Both the position numbers and the translations under genes were made by a program. Source: Magnetococcales bacterium (GTDB lineage: Bacteria; Pseudomonadota; Magnetococcia; Magnetococcales; DC0425bin3). Taken from it: DNA of 29,797 bases. The stretch lies in assembly GCA_015229045.1 (NCBI GenBank), contig JADGCJ010000032.1:1-29797 (forward strand), in the 5' to 3' direction. The notes beneath the pieces are model-generated. The model was not told where the DNA came from. It worked only from the letters and a program-made list of their open reading frames with translations, and ran no database searches. Shown here in pieces: positions 17,567 to 25,558 of the stretch. Numbering within the stretch: position 1 is the stretch's first letter; the number at the start of each line of letters is the position of its first letter.

Positions 17567-18646
17567 TCAATCGCGGCGACCAGCCCAGCGGTCATCCACC
17601 GAGTTTTCTATCACCAGGGCGCGGGCCAGGGCATTTTGGCTGTTGGCGGTACGGAAAAAGAGTTGCGTCTCCTGCAACTGCCGCGTGGAAAATTTGCCAT
17701 CCTTGCTGAAGGCATGGGGATGCTTTTTCAGGGCGTCGATCAGGGAGTTTTTCTCTTCCGGGTTGAGGATACCCAGGGTGGCGACGACCTCTCCCGGGGT
17801 ATGCCCGGCTATCCAGACCAGGGCGCGGCGTATGATGGCCACCATGCGGCGTGCCTTGTCCGGTTCACGGGCAACCATGTCGGGACGGCAGGCAAGCGCC
17901 GCGTGGAGAAAGTTGCTGCCCGGCAGCCGCCGGGTGGTGGATGGATCGGCCAGATTGACGAGAAAAAAGACTTTTCCTTCATGCAGGAGTCTGGAGGCAA
18001 AAGGCTCATCGCCCATGATGGCGTCGACTTTGCCGTTTTCAATGGCCGAGGATTGCTGTTCCCAATCCTGACCGACGGGTACGATCTTGACATCGCCGGG
18101 TTCCAGACCGTCATTTTTGAGAACCAGTTCCGCCAACTGTTGCGAGGTGGTTTTGCTGACAAGGGAGCCGGCATTGACGCCGATCACGCGACCTTTGAGA
18201 TCGGCCGGGGTACGTACCCTTCCGGCCAGACCGGCCCGGACCACCAGAACGAACAGAGGGGCATCATTGACGGCTGCCAGGGTGACGACGCCCTGGTCAT
18301 TGATCCGGAGCGACAGATGGGCTGGCATACCGGCAACGGCACAGTCGCTTTTTCCGGTTGCCATGTGTTCGAGGGCGACGCCACCGCCACCCGTATGGGT
18401 CAGCGTGAGTTTGACACCTTCGGCGCGGTCGGCGCCGATCATGGGGATCAGATCCACCGGCAGGTAGGAGAGATTGCGTGGTCCGGGGACACTGACCGTC
18501 ATGGGGATGAGGTCGGAGTTGCCAGCCATGACTGCCTGAGACCACGGCAACAATACCAGACAAAACAGAACGATCCGGCCAAGGAGGCGACCTGTTGCTC
18601 CATACGGGAAAAGACCGGCTGCCCGGTCAACGACAGGTAAAATCAC
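17567..18646 (-). CDS. Periplasmic ABC-type substrate-binding protein (SsuA/TauA/NMT1-like)
   Basis: Type II periplasmic binding protein of 359 residues; ligand unknown. The start is GTG 18644-18646, supported by GGAGGGG seven bases upstream and by a signal peptide that begins properly from it (basic patch, LLGRIVLFCLVLLPWSQAVMA, cleavage about residue 41). Family features are SYLPVDLIPMIGADRAEGVKLTLTHTGGGG near the mature N-terminus, LKGRVIGVNAGSLVSKTT in the middle, and the 'KVDAIMGDEPFASRL' segment, as in sulfonate, nitrate and thiamine-precursor binding proteins. No permease or ATPase gene is adjacent, so it is an orphan binding protein: it may serve a transporter encoded elsewhere or a sensor. 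It is transcribed alone from the promoter at 18689-18716. Confidence 0.88.
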   Translation of the reverse strand: MILPVVDRAAGLFPYGATGRLLGRIVLFCLVLLPWSQAVMAGNSDLIPMTVSVPGPRNLSYLPVDLIPMIGADRAEGVKLTLTHTGGGGVALEHMATGKSDCAVAGMPAHLSLRINDQGVVTLAAVNDAPLFVLVVRAGLAGRVRTPADLKGRVIGVNAGSLVSKTTSQQLAELVLKNDGLEPGDVKIVPVGQDWEQQSSAIENGKVDAIMGDEPFASRLLHEGKVFFLVNLADPSTTRRLPGSNFLHAALACRPDMVAREPDKARRMVAIIRRALVWIAGHTPGEVVATLGILNPEEKNSLIDALKKHPHAFSKDGKFSTRQLQETQLFFRTANSQNALARALVIENSVDDRWAGRRD

Positions 18647-18666
18647 GAATATCCCCTCCGAATCAT

Positions 18667-18687
18667 GTACCTTGGTGCGCAGGGTAC
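18667..18687. promoter_or_regulatory. Palindrome at the predicted transcription start (possible operator)
   Basis: GTACC (18667-18671) and GGTAC (18683-18687) form an interrupted palindrome with 11 bases between the arms. It lies immediately downstream of the predicted -10 box of the binding-protein promoter, covering the expected start of transcription. Position suits a repressor site; the regulator is unknown. Confidence 0.35.
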
Positions 18688-18688
18688 G

Positions 18689-18716
18689 ATGATATCCTAC
18701 ACTTTTTTTTTGTCAA
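18689..18716 (-). promoter_or_regulatory. Sigma70-type promoter of the substrate-binding protein gene
   Basis: On the minus strand, TTGACA (18711-18716) is separated by 16 bases, including an A8 run, from TATCAT (18689-18694). The -35 is a perfect consensus and the -10 matches five of six. The predicted start of transcription is near 18682, leaving a leader of roughly 36 bases that ends in the GGAGGGG ribosome site. Confidence 0.7.
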
Positions 18717-19246
18717 TCCTGCCTCGATTGATGGAGTGGCAAAAAATGCTCCCCGGTGTCATGCATCCGGTACTTGTTTCCTGACATCTTTTTCCGGATG
18801 ACAGGTCGAATCATGACGAGAGATGCCATTCATGCACAAAAACGGCGCTTTTTCAGGGTGATGGGATGTATAATGTTTATGGCACGTCTTTTGCTTTATA
18901 CTGCGTCAAGTGGACGCGGTAACCCCTGTTGCACACCCCGAGAAACGCTCTTGGCCACCTTGGTTGGACAAAAAGATCAGGCACTATGCGACGGGTTTAT
19001 GCGCTTTCCATCTCTAGGAAAAGAAAGAAAGAGTTTTTTTGCAAAAGAGCGGTGATCCTGGTTGCACAACCCATGAAATACACTTTTGCGCATACTCCTT
19101 GTCAGCGAATTCAGGAAGTGTGCAACAGGATCACCCGCGCTGATTGAAGCTCCCCTCGTCTGGAAGTTCCTCGACACGCCCCCCCTCTCCCTGTTTATAT
19201 CCTGGGTGCGGTTTTTGCGCGCCAATTTTTGCACCCGGGTGACCCC
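18717..19246. other. Long intergenic region without a convincing gene
   Basis: Between the binding-protein promoter and the TPR gene no frame shows recognisable protein features; the short frames present have atypical composition and no ribosome sites. It contains the inverted repeat at 19052-19135 and a third occurrence of its core (CCTGTTGCACA, 18925-18935). It presumably also holds the promoter of the TPR gene, which I could not place. Confidence 0.6.
19052..19135. repeat. Inverted repeat GGTGATCCTG(G)TTGCACA / TGTGCAACAGGATCACC
   Basis: The left arm at 19052-19069 and the right arm at 19119-19135 are complementary over 17 bases apart from one extra G in the left arm; 49 bases lie between. 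The core CCTGTTGCACA recurs in direct orientation at 18925-18935. It may be a stem-loop in RNA, a small mobile remnant with terminal repeats, or paired regulator sites ahead of the TPR gene. Confidence 0.6.
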
Positions 19247-21025
19247 ATGAACAGAAAACAACGTCGTGCGGCGGCCAAACAGGATCGACGTGTTGGCGCG
19301 GGTATCTCCTCTGGTGTACCCACAATGTCGGGTGCGGTTCCTCCTGGGGTTGGCGACCCGTTTGTTGCGGCGTTGCGTTTGCACCGGAGCGGTCAGTTGC
19401 CGGAGGCCGAGGCGGCTTATCGACGCATCCTTGCCGAACAGCCGCGTCACGCCGATGCCTTGCACGCTCTGGGTGTCCTGCTCCACCAGGGCCAACGCCA
19501 CACGGAGGCGGTTGCCTTGATCACGCAGGCCTTGGAGTTGATCCCCGACTATGCCGAGGCGCACAACAATCTGGGCGATGTCCACCGTTGCCTGGGCAAT
19601 ATGGATGCGGCAGTGGCCAGTTTTCGTCAGGCCATTCAGTGCAGGCCGGAGTTTTCGGAGGCTCACAGCAATCTGGGTGGAATGCTGCATGAGATGGGGC
19701 AGCATGACGAGGCCGAGGCCGCCTATCGGGAGGCCCTGTGCATCATGCCGGACTATGCCGAAGCCCACTTCAATCTGGGTAATTTGTTGCGTGATCTGCA
19801 CCGCGACGATGCAGCCGAGGCGGCCTATCGGGAGGCCCTGCGTCTGCAACCGGGCTACGCCGGAGCGTACAACAATCTGGGTGGACTGTTGATGTCGCGG
19901 CTGCGTCATGCCGAGGCCGAGACGGCTTATCGGGCCGCCTTGCGTCTGCGTCCGCAGGATGCCAAGACCCACTATAACCTGGGAACCCTGTTGAAAAGTT
20001 TGCATCGCCTGGCCGAAGCCGAGGCAGCCCTGCGGGAGGCCCTGCGTCTCGATCCGGCCAGCATGGAGGCGATGCAAAATCTGGGGTTGCTCTTGCTGGC
20101 ACGGGGGGATTTTTTGGCCGGCTGGCCCCTTTACGAACGGACCTTCCATGCTCCGGAGAGGCAAAAAGATCCCCTGCTGGCCGATTTGACCATGCCACGC
20201 TGGCAGGGGGAGGATCTGACGGGGTGCTCCCTGCTGATCCTGGGAGAGCAGGGCCTGGGCGACGAAATTCAGTTTTGTCGCTACGTGCCGCTTCTCAAAG
20301 AGAGGGGTGTGCGCCATTTGACGCTGGTGTGCAAGGAACCTCTCGTCGGGTTGTTCTCCACCTTGCCCGGCGTCGGTTGGGTTGGGACGCCCGATCAGTG
20401 GCTGACCCGGCAAAAGAGTGTGCCGACTGACGATTATTGGTCGTTTCTGCTCGCGCTGCCGCTTTATTGTGGCACGACGCTTACGACCATTCCGGCCGGG
20501 TTGCCCTATCTGTTTCCTCAGCCCGAGCGCGTGATTGCCTGGGCGGCACGTCTTCCCGCAGGAAAACGCAGGGTGGGTCTGGTCTGGAGAGGTCATGCCG
20601 ATCACAAAAACGACCGCCATCGTTCCCTGCCGGATTTGATCTCGTTGGCGCCCCTCTGGTCTCTGCCCGATGTCACCTGGATCAGTTTGCAGACCGGCGC
20701 CAACGTCGATGTGCCGACCATTACCCCGGGGAATCTTCCCTTGCTTGATTTAGGGAGAGAGATCAGGGAGTTTGCCGATACGGCAGCCCTTGTTTTTCAA
20801 CTGGACCTGGTCATCAGTGTGGATACGGCCATGGTGCATCTCTGCGGTGCACTGGGGCGACCTTGTTGGGTCATGCTGCCGTTCATCGAGACGGACTGGC
20901 GTTGGCTGGAACAGCGCAGTGACTCGCCCTGGTATCCTGGTGTTCTGCGTTTGTTTCGTCAGGAGAGTGTCGATGACTGGTCCGGAGTGGTACAAAAAAT
21001 AGTCACTGCGTTGCGTTCCGGATGA
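19247..21025 (+). CDS. TPR protein with C-terminal glycosyltransferase-like domain
   Basis: About 592 residues from ATG 19247. The MNRKQRRAAAKQ opening is one I associate with TPR/glycosyltransferase proteins; the frame also opens at TTG 19229, six codons earlier. Roughly seven or eight 34-residue tetratricopeptide repeats (units such as YAEAHNNLGDVHRCLGNMDA and AEAAYREAL) occupy about residues 38-305. The C-terminal domain (about 325-580: LLILGEQGLGDEIQFCRY, KRRVGLVWRGHADHKND, DLVISVDTAMVHLCGALGRPCWVMLP) has the GT-B-like pattern of heptosyltransferase/GT41-type TPR proteins. Likely role: sugar transfer onto protein or surface polymers; substrate not inferable. No signal peptide, so cytoplasmic. 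Neighbouring repeats are nearly identical at DNA level, so copy-number change by recombination is possible. The next gene also combines TPR and sugar-transfer features. Confidence 0.87.
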   Translation: MNRKQRRAAAKQDRRVGAGISSGVPTMSGAVPPGVGDPFVAALRLHRSGQLPEAEAAYRRILAEQPRHADALHALGVLLHQGQRHTEAVALITQALELIPDYAEAHNNLGDVHRCLGNMDAAVASFRQAIQCRPEFSEAHSNLGGMLHEMGQHDEAEAAYREALCIMPDYAEAHFNLGNLLRDLHRDDAAEAAYREALRLQPGYAGAYNNLGGLLMSRLRHAEAETAYRAALRLRPQDAKTHYNLGTLLKSLHRLAEAEAALREALRLDPASMEAMQNLGLLLLARGDFLAGWPLYERTFHAPERQKDPLLADLTMPRWQGEDLTGCSLLILGEQGLGDEIQFCRYVPLLKERGVRHLTLVCKEPLVGLFSTLPGVGWVGTPDQWLTRQKSVPTDDYWSFLLALPLYCGTTLTTIPAGLPYLFPQPERVIAWAARLPAGKRRVGLVWRGHADHKNDRHRSLPDLISLAPLWSLPDVTWISLQTGANVDVPTITPGNLPLLDLGREIREFADTAALVFQLDLVISVDTAMVHLCGALGRPCWVMLPFIETDWRWLEQRSDSPWYPGVLRLFRQESVDDWSGVVQKIVTALRSG

Positions 21026-21068
21026 TGAAATGTAACTGCCCAGGTACCCCCTCAAGAAAGGCCTGGAC

Positions 21069-21178
21069 ATGAAAGCCTTTGTCAGGGCTTCGCCCCGAAC
21101 CCCACCAGGACTCTGTCCTGGACCTGCCAGGGAGCCAGCCCCCTGGACCCCGATTCGTCGCCATGTGCTGAATAGTTA
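21069..21178 (+). repeat. Dispersed hairpin-rich intergenic repeat, full copy
   Basis: It begins ATGAAAGCCTTT, then gggcttcgccccgaacccc, and ends near AGTTA (21174-21178). It contains a perfect 7-bp hairpin CCAGGAC-TCT-GTCCTGG (21105-21121) and a second stem CCAGGG/CCCTGG (21127-21146). Its 3' half recurs at window positions 1-50 and its 5' part at 29773-29797, all in the same orientation. The hairpins could act as a transcription terminator or an mRNA-stabilising structure between the two TPR genes. Confidence 0.8.
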
Positions 21179-21206
21179 CGATGAAATAAAGGAGCCAGGT
21201 TGATTT

Positions 21207-22802
21207 ATGACACACACGGAATACATCTCCCGGGAGAGAAGAGTTGCCCAGATTCTTGCTCTGGGTATCCTCATTCTGTATGCCAAAGTGGTGTTTTTTG
21301 ACTTTGTCAGTTTCGATGATGCGATTTATGTCACCGACAATGAAAAAGTGTTGTCGGGGGTGACCATGGAGGGGTTGCGCTGGGCTTTCTCTTTGCATAC
21401 GAAGGATATGTTCTGGATTCCTGTCACCCAGCTCTCCCTGATGCTGGATGCCTCTTTGTTTGGCAGTCATGCAGCGGGTTACCATCTGGTCAATGTTTTT
21501 TTCCATATCGCCAATGCTTTGTTGTTGTTCTACCTTCTGCGCCGTCTGACGGATCGGTTTTGGGAAAGCGCCTGGGTGGCCGCCCTGTTTGCCGTCCATC
21601 CCCAGCATGTCGAGGCGGTGGCCTGGGTGGTGGAGCGCAAGGAGGTTCTTGCCGCCTTTTTTGGTCTGCTGACCCTGGGGCAGTATGCCAGGTATGTCGA
21701 TCAACGCAATCAGGGACAGGATTCTGTTTTCTTTCTGAAGAATACGCACTATCTCCTGGCGTTGTTCCTGTTCATGTGCAGCCTGTGGTCCAAGGCGATG
21801 TGGGTGACCCTGCCTGCCGTTTTTTTGCTCCTGGACGGGTGGCCGCTGCAACGCCTGTCTCGGGAAAAATGGCGTTATCTGCTGTGGGAAAAGCTTCCGT
21901 TTCTCGTTCCAGTGGGGCTGGTGGTGGGCATGACCTTGTGGCGCACCAACGATCCCCTGTTGAAGTTTACCTGGGAAAAACTTCCTCTGACTGCCCGTTT
22001 GGGCAACATGCTTGTTTCGCTCACCGCCTATGTGCGGCAGACGGTATGGCCGAGCGATCTGGCCGTGTTTTATCCCCATCCCTATCTCGAAGATACCCCG
22101 CCGTCCACTCTTGAACTGGCCATTGGTGCCGGGTTGTTGCTTGTGCTGAGCGGTCTGGTGGTCGCTCTCCTCAAGACCCGGCCCTACCTGTTTGTGGGCT
22201 GGTTTTGGTTTTTGGGTGGGCTTGTGCCGGTATCGGGTATTGCCCAGTCTGGCAGGCAGGGGATGGCCGACCGCTTTGCCTATTATCCTCATATCGGATT
22301 GTTTGTGGCTGTGGTCTGGGGTGTGGCGGCGTTGATTCCGCACCGGCAATCCTGGCGACGTCTCCTGTTGCCTGTGGGAGTGGGGGTTCTTTTGGCCCTC
22401 ATGGTGGTCACTTGGCGTCAGCTCGATGTCTGGTTCAATTCCGGAACCGTCTGGAGTCACGCCGTGCGGGTGACACGAAACAACTCTTATGCCCACTGCA
22501 TGTTGGCCGGGTATTACATGGAGACGGGTAACCATACGCTTGCCCATGCCCACATTGACGAGGCCTTGCGTCTGCGTCCGCTTCAGGTCGATTTCATACT
22601 CTCCAAAGCCATGTTTTTTTTCAGGGAGGGACGCATGCGAGAGTTCCTGGACTGGGTATACAGGGCCGAGATGGAAGATCCCAAGGCGCCCAATGTGATT
22701 TTGTTCAAGGAGAAGATCATCCTGGTCTCCGCCAATTTGAGTCAGGCCTATGCAACCCTCTCCTCCCGGAAGGAGCGCGCCTCGCCTGATGCGACGCCCT
22801 GA
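21207..22802 (+). CDS. Polytopic membrane TPR protein, TMTC/GT-C-like (putative protein O-glycosyltransferase)
   Basis: 531 residues with about ten or more membrane helices. Landmarks of the bacterial TMTC-like group are FVSFDDAIYVTDNEKV (about 31-46, acidic pair in the first periplasmic loop), YHLVNVFFHIANALLLFYLLRRLT, FAVHPQHVEAVAWVVERKEVLAAFFG and GMADRFAYYPHIGLFVAVVWG. The C-terminus after the last helix contains TPR-like helices (YAHCMLAGYYMETGNHTLAHAHIDEALRLRP). Known relatives are GT-C fold mannosyltransferase-like proteins using lipid-linked sugars; the substrate here is unknown. An AAGGAG site (near 21189-21194) precedes ATG 21207 at a somewhat long spacing. It follows the TPR/GT gene and the dispersed repeat. 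The next gene starts 108 bases later and is probably a separate transcription unit. Confidence 0.85.
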   Translation: MTHTEYISRERRVAQILALGILILYAKVVFFDFVSFDDAIYVTDNEKVLSGVTMEGLRWAFSLHTKDMFWIPVTQLSLMLDASLFGSHAAGYHLVNVFFHIANALLLFYLLRRLTDRFWESAWVAALFAVHPQHVEAVAWVVERKEVLAAFFGLLTLGQYARYVDQRNQGQDSVFFLKNTHYLLALFLFMCSLWSKAMWVTLPAVFLLLDGWPLQRLSREKWRYLLWEKLPFLVPVGLVVGMTLWRTNDPLLKFTWEKLPLTARLGNMLVSLTAYVRQTVWPSDLAVFYPHPYLEDTPPSTLELAIGAGLLLVLSGLVVALLKTRPYLFVGWFWFLGGLVPVSGIAQSGRQGMADRFAYYPHIGLFVAVVWGVAALIPHRQSWRRLLLPVGVGVLLALMVVTWRQLDVWFNSGTVWSHAVRVTRNNSYAHCMLAGYYMETGNHTLAHAHIDEALRLRPLQVDFILSKAMFFFREGRMREFLDWVYRAEMEDPKAPNVILFKEKIILVSANLSQAYATLSSRKERASPDATP

Positions 22803-22899
22803 AACTTGCATGGTTGCTTGCAAACGGGTCAGGAAAGACCCCACAATCGTTCTGTCGGGTCGGGAGCCGGTCGGGTGGCGTGTCTCGGTTTATGTATAA

Positions 22900-22910
22900 G
22901 GGGGGGGGGG
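22900..22910 (+). repeat. Homopolymeric G11 tract abutting the receptor start codon
   Basis: Eleven consecutive G residues directly precede ATG 22911, occupying the place of the Shine-Dalgarno. Such tracts mutate by slipped-strand mispairing. An upstream ATG (22892-22894) is out of frame with the receptor at G11 and hits a stop soon after; it would be in frame with the receptor at G10 or G13. Confidence 0.75.
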
Positions 22911-24902
22911 ATGATCTTTTTTGACCACGTGTTGCGGGTGAAGAGAAGGCAACGATTCCGACCCGCGTCGGCGAAACCTGCCGGGGTGTGGATGATGCTG
23001 ACACTTCTGCTCGCTCCCGGTGCGGGATGGGCGACAGAGCAGGCCCACTCCGGCGAAAAGGAGCAGATGGATGCCCTGCTCAACGTTGGCTTCGAGGATC
23101 TGGCCAACATGCGCCTGACCACGGCTGCGAGGAAGGAGCAGAGGCTGGTTGACACGGCAGCGGCGGTTTATGTCATTGATCAGGAAGAGATACGCCGCTC
23201 GGGCATGACGAGTATTCCAGAGCTGTTGCGCCTGGTTCCCGGCATGAATGTGGCGCGCATCAACAGCAGCAATTGGGCCATCTCGGCGCGAGGCTTCAAC
23301 GAACAATACTCCAACAAGCTGCTGGTCCTCATGGATGGGCGCACCCTCTATGACCCTTCTTATGCCGGAGTCAATTGGGATGTCCAGGATACCCTGCTGG
23401 AAGACGTGGAGCGTATCGAAGTGATTCGTGGACCGGGGGGATCCTTGTGGGGGGCCAATGCGGTCAATGGCATCGTCAATATTATCACCAAACAGGCAGC
23501 GGACACCCAGGGATGGTTGGTGACAGGAGGGGGTGGCAGTCAGGAAAAGTACCGGGCTGGCATTCGCTATGGTGGTGAAGTCGGGAAAGAGGCCAAATTT
23601 CGTTTTTATGCCAAGAGATTTGATCAAAATGACTTCAAGAGCGCTCAAGGCAGAGACGCTGGCGATGACTGGAACGCGGGTCAGGGCGGGTTTCGCCTCG
23701 ATTGGCACCCCGGAGAGAAAAACAAGGTGACCTTGCAGGGGGATGTGTACAACGTGCAGGAGACGTTGGGCAACACCCACAACAGCGGGGGGAACCTCCT
23801 GGTCAACTGGACACACAACCTGACGCATGATTCCCAGGTGGATATGCGCCTGTATCACGACCGTACCGTGCGGGCCGCCTACGAGGAGCGGGAGATCACC
23901 GACCTGGACCTTCAACATCGTTTTCACCTGTCGGGCAATCAAGAGATCATTTGGGGCGTTGGCTATCGTGCCTCCTCGGATATCATGCGTGCCGACCCGG
24001 TGGTTGGCTGGAATCACCTTGCCATGAGCGACGAGACCTTGGGTGCCTTTTTTCAGGATGAAGTGACCCTGATGGCCAAACGCCTGACCCTTACCGTCGG
24101 TTCCAAACTGGAGCACAACGATTTCACGGCGTGGGAGATCCAGCCCAATGTGAGGTTGTTGTGGCGGGTTGCCGATGACCATATCCTGTGGGCAGCCGTG
24201 TCGCGGGCCGTGCGTACCCCCTCGCGGGCGGATGTCGATTTTGCCCTGCGCATCGTTGCCGGTCCTGCATCGAGAATCCTTCTCAGTGGCAATCCCGGAT
24301 TTCAGGCCGAAGAGATGGTCGCTTACGAGGTCGGCTATCGGTCGCAGCTTGTGCCAAAAACATTCCTCGATATGGCGCTCTTTTATGACAAGTATGACAA
24401 GTTGAGCACCAAAGATGTGAGTGTTGCCCTGGCAGGAGGTGTTGCAACGGTCAACCAGACCTTTGTCAACAGGGGGTCTGGCAGCACCTATGGTGCCGAG
24501 ACCGCCCTGGAGTGGTGGGCAAGCGAGACCTGGAAACTGCGTGCCAGCCATACCTGGTTGGCCATGGATTTGAGTCTGGTCAACGGGGTGAGGGATCCGA
24601 CCCTGGCCGCAGAGGAAGCCAGTGCTCCCCGGCAGCAGTTCCAGGTGCGTTCCTACTGGAATTTCTCCCGGGACTGGGAGTTTGATGTGGCTCTGTTCCA
24701 TGTGACCCGGCTTGCGGCGCTGAACATCCCCGCTTATGACCGTGTCGATGCGCACCTGGGGTGGCAACCGCGCAAGGATCTCCAGTTGAGCCTGGTCGCA
24801 CACAATGTGCTTGATTCTCAACATCCCGAATTCACCGGGACAAGTGTGCAGAACAGCGAGGTTGCGCGCTCCTTTTTTGTCAAAGCAACCTGGAAGTATT
24901 GA
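22911..24902 (+). CDS. TonB-dependent outer-membrane receptor
   Basis: 663 residues from ATG 22911. A basic N-terminus and hydrophobic stretch (VWMMLTLLLAPGAGWA) give a signal peptide. The LLNVGFEDLANMRLTTAARKEQRLVDTAAAVYVIDQEEI segment opens the plug domain, followed by IPELLRLVPGMNVARI, the ISARGFNEQYSNKLLVLMDGRTLYD block, and VERIEVIRGPGGSLWGANAVNGIVNIITK. A beta-barrel follows and ends in an aromatic residue (KATWKY), as outer-membrane proteins do. Such receptors import siderophores, cobalamin, sugars or other ligands using TonB energy; the ligand cannot be told. The frame is open back to 22806 but that part lacks signal-peptide character. A G11 tract fills the ribosome-site position. Ten bases separate it from the YfiR-like gene, so it probably heads the operon of four. 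Confidence 0.94.
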   Translation: MIFFDHVLRVKRRQRFRPASAKPAGVWMMLTLLLAPGAGWATEQAHSGEKEQMDALLNVGFEDLANMRLTTAARKEQRLVDTAAAVYVIDQEEIRRSGMTSIPELLRLVPGMNVARINSSNWAISARGFNEQYSNKLLVLMDGRTLYDPSYAGVNWDVQDTLLEDVERIEVIRGPGGSLWGANAVNGIVNIITKQAADTQGWLVTGGGGSQEKYRAGIRYGGEVGKEAKFRFYAKRFDQNDFKSAQGRDAGDDWNAGQGGFRLDWHPGEKNKVTLQGDVYNVQETLGNTHNSGGNLLVNWTHNLTHDSQVDMRLYHDRTVRAAYEEREITDLDLQHRFHLSGNQEIIWGVGYRASSDIMRADPVVGWNHLAMSDETLGAFFQDEVTLMAKRLTLTVGSKLEHNDFTAWEIQPNVRLLWRVADDHILWAAVSRAVRTPSRADVDFALRIVAGPASRILLSGNPGFQAEEMVAYEVGYRSQLVPKTFLDMALFYDKYDKLSTKDVSVALAGGVATVNQTFVNRGSGSTYGAETALEWWASETWKLRASHTWLAMDLSLVNGVRDPTLAAEEASAPRQQFQVRSYWNFSRDWEFDVALFHVTRLAALNIPAYDRVDAHLGWQPRKDLQLSLVAHNVLDSQHPEFTGTSVQNSEVARSFFVKATWKY

Positions 24903-24912
24903 GATAGGCAAG

Positions 24913-25542
24913 ATGGCAACCTGCATGGATGGAGGAAGCCTCTTTCCACCATCCGACCCTGAGAGTCGCTGCGCGATTTTTATAGTGACACGTGCAAAAT
25001 GGGCCGTTCTCTTGCGGATCGCCCTTGTTTTGCTGCTGGGTGATTGGCTATGGGCGGGTGGAGCGGCGGCGGATGCCCCCCATCCTCCATCCGAACCCCA
25101 GGTCAAGGTGGCCTATCTGTACAATTTTACCAAATTTGTGACGTATCCTGAGGCTGTTTTTCTGGGTGACAGGAACAGGTTCAATATTTGCGTATTGGGG
25201 GAGAATCCTTTCGGCGACCTGCTCAACTTTCTTGCCGGAAAGAGTGTTCAGGAGAGGAAGATTCAGGTTCACCTGCACACCAGGCTGGAGGAGACATCCG
25301 GATGCCATCTCGTTTTCATTGCGCCATCCGAGGCGGAAAAATGGGTCGACATCATGGCATGGTTTGGCGAGAGACCTGTGCTTCTGGTCGGGGATACCCC
25401 TGGGTTTGCCCAACGGGGTGGCATGATCAATTTTATCCGCGTGGGGGACACGCTGCGTTTTGAAATCAACTTGAAGATGGCCAATCGGTGCGGACTCAAA
25501 ATCAGCTCATCCATGTTGCAGATTGGGCGGGTTGTCGAATGA
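24913..25542 (+). CDS. YfiR-family periplasmic protein
   Basis: 209 residues from ATG 24913. The YfiR domain covers about 63-209: VKVAYLYNFTKFVTYPE, NICVLGENPFGDLL, CHLVFIAPSE, PVLLVGDTPGFAQRGGMINFI, LRFEINLKMANRCGLKISSSMLQIGRVVE, a clear full-length match. A hydrophobic segment (WAVLLRIALVLLLGDWLWAGGAAA, about 30-53) is the signal peptide. The n-region from 24913 is unusually long, so GTG 24985 (residue 25) is a possible true start. Cysteines at 93, 131 and 193 remain after cleavage. In Pseudomonas, YfiR is a redox-sensitive periplasmic inhibitor of the CHASE8-bearing diguanylate cyclase YfiN. Here the next gene encodes a kinase with a CHASE8-like sensor, so a similar contact is inferred. 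Part of the receptor-YfiR-kinase operon. Confidence 0.9.
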   Translation: MATCMDGGSLFPPSDPESRCAIFIVTRAKWAVLLRIALVLLLGDWLWAGGAAADAPHPPSEPQVKVAYLYNFTKFVTYPEAVFLGDRNRFNICVLGENPFGDLLNFLAGKSVQERKIQVHLHTRLEETSGCHLVFIAPSEAEKWVDIMAWFGERPVLLVGDTPGFAQRGGMINFIRVGDTLRFEINLKMANRCGLKISSSMLQIGRVVE

Positions 25543-25558
25543 CCTGGCGGGTGCTTTG

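Noticed and set aside
18756..19055. 99-residue frame in the long intergenic region
   Set aside because: No ribosome site, no recognisable domain, composition unlike neighbours' coding sequence.
19400..20090. Near-identical 24-base repeats (eg gaggcggcctatcgggaggc) suggesting an array
   Set aside because: They are in phase with 34-residue TPR units of one protein; not a CRISPR or satellite.
18977..20620. 547-residue minus-strand frame
   Set aside because: Mostly antisense to the TPR/glycosyltransferase gene; periodic Gln/Gly-rich content mirrors the TPR repeats.
21003..22844. 613-residue minus-strand frame
   Set aside because: Antisense to the membrane TPR protein; no domains, His/Gln-rich composition typical of a shadow.
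22890..25106. 738-residue minus-strand frame
   Set aside because: Antisense to the TonB receptor and YfiR genes, both clear family matches.
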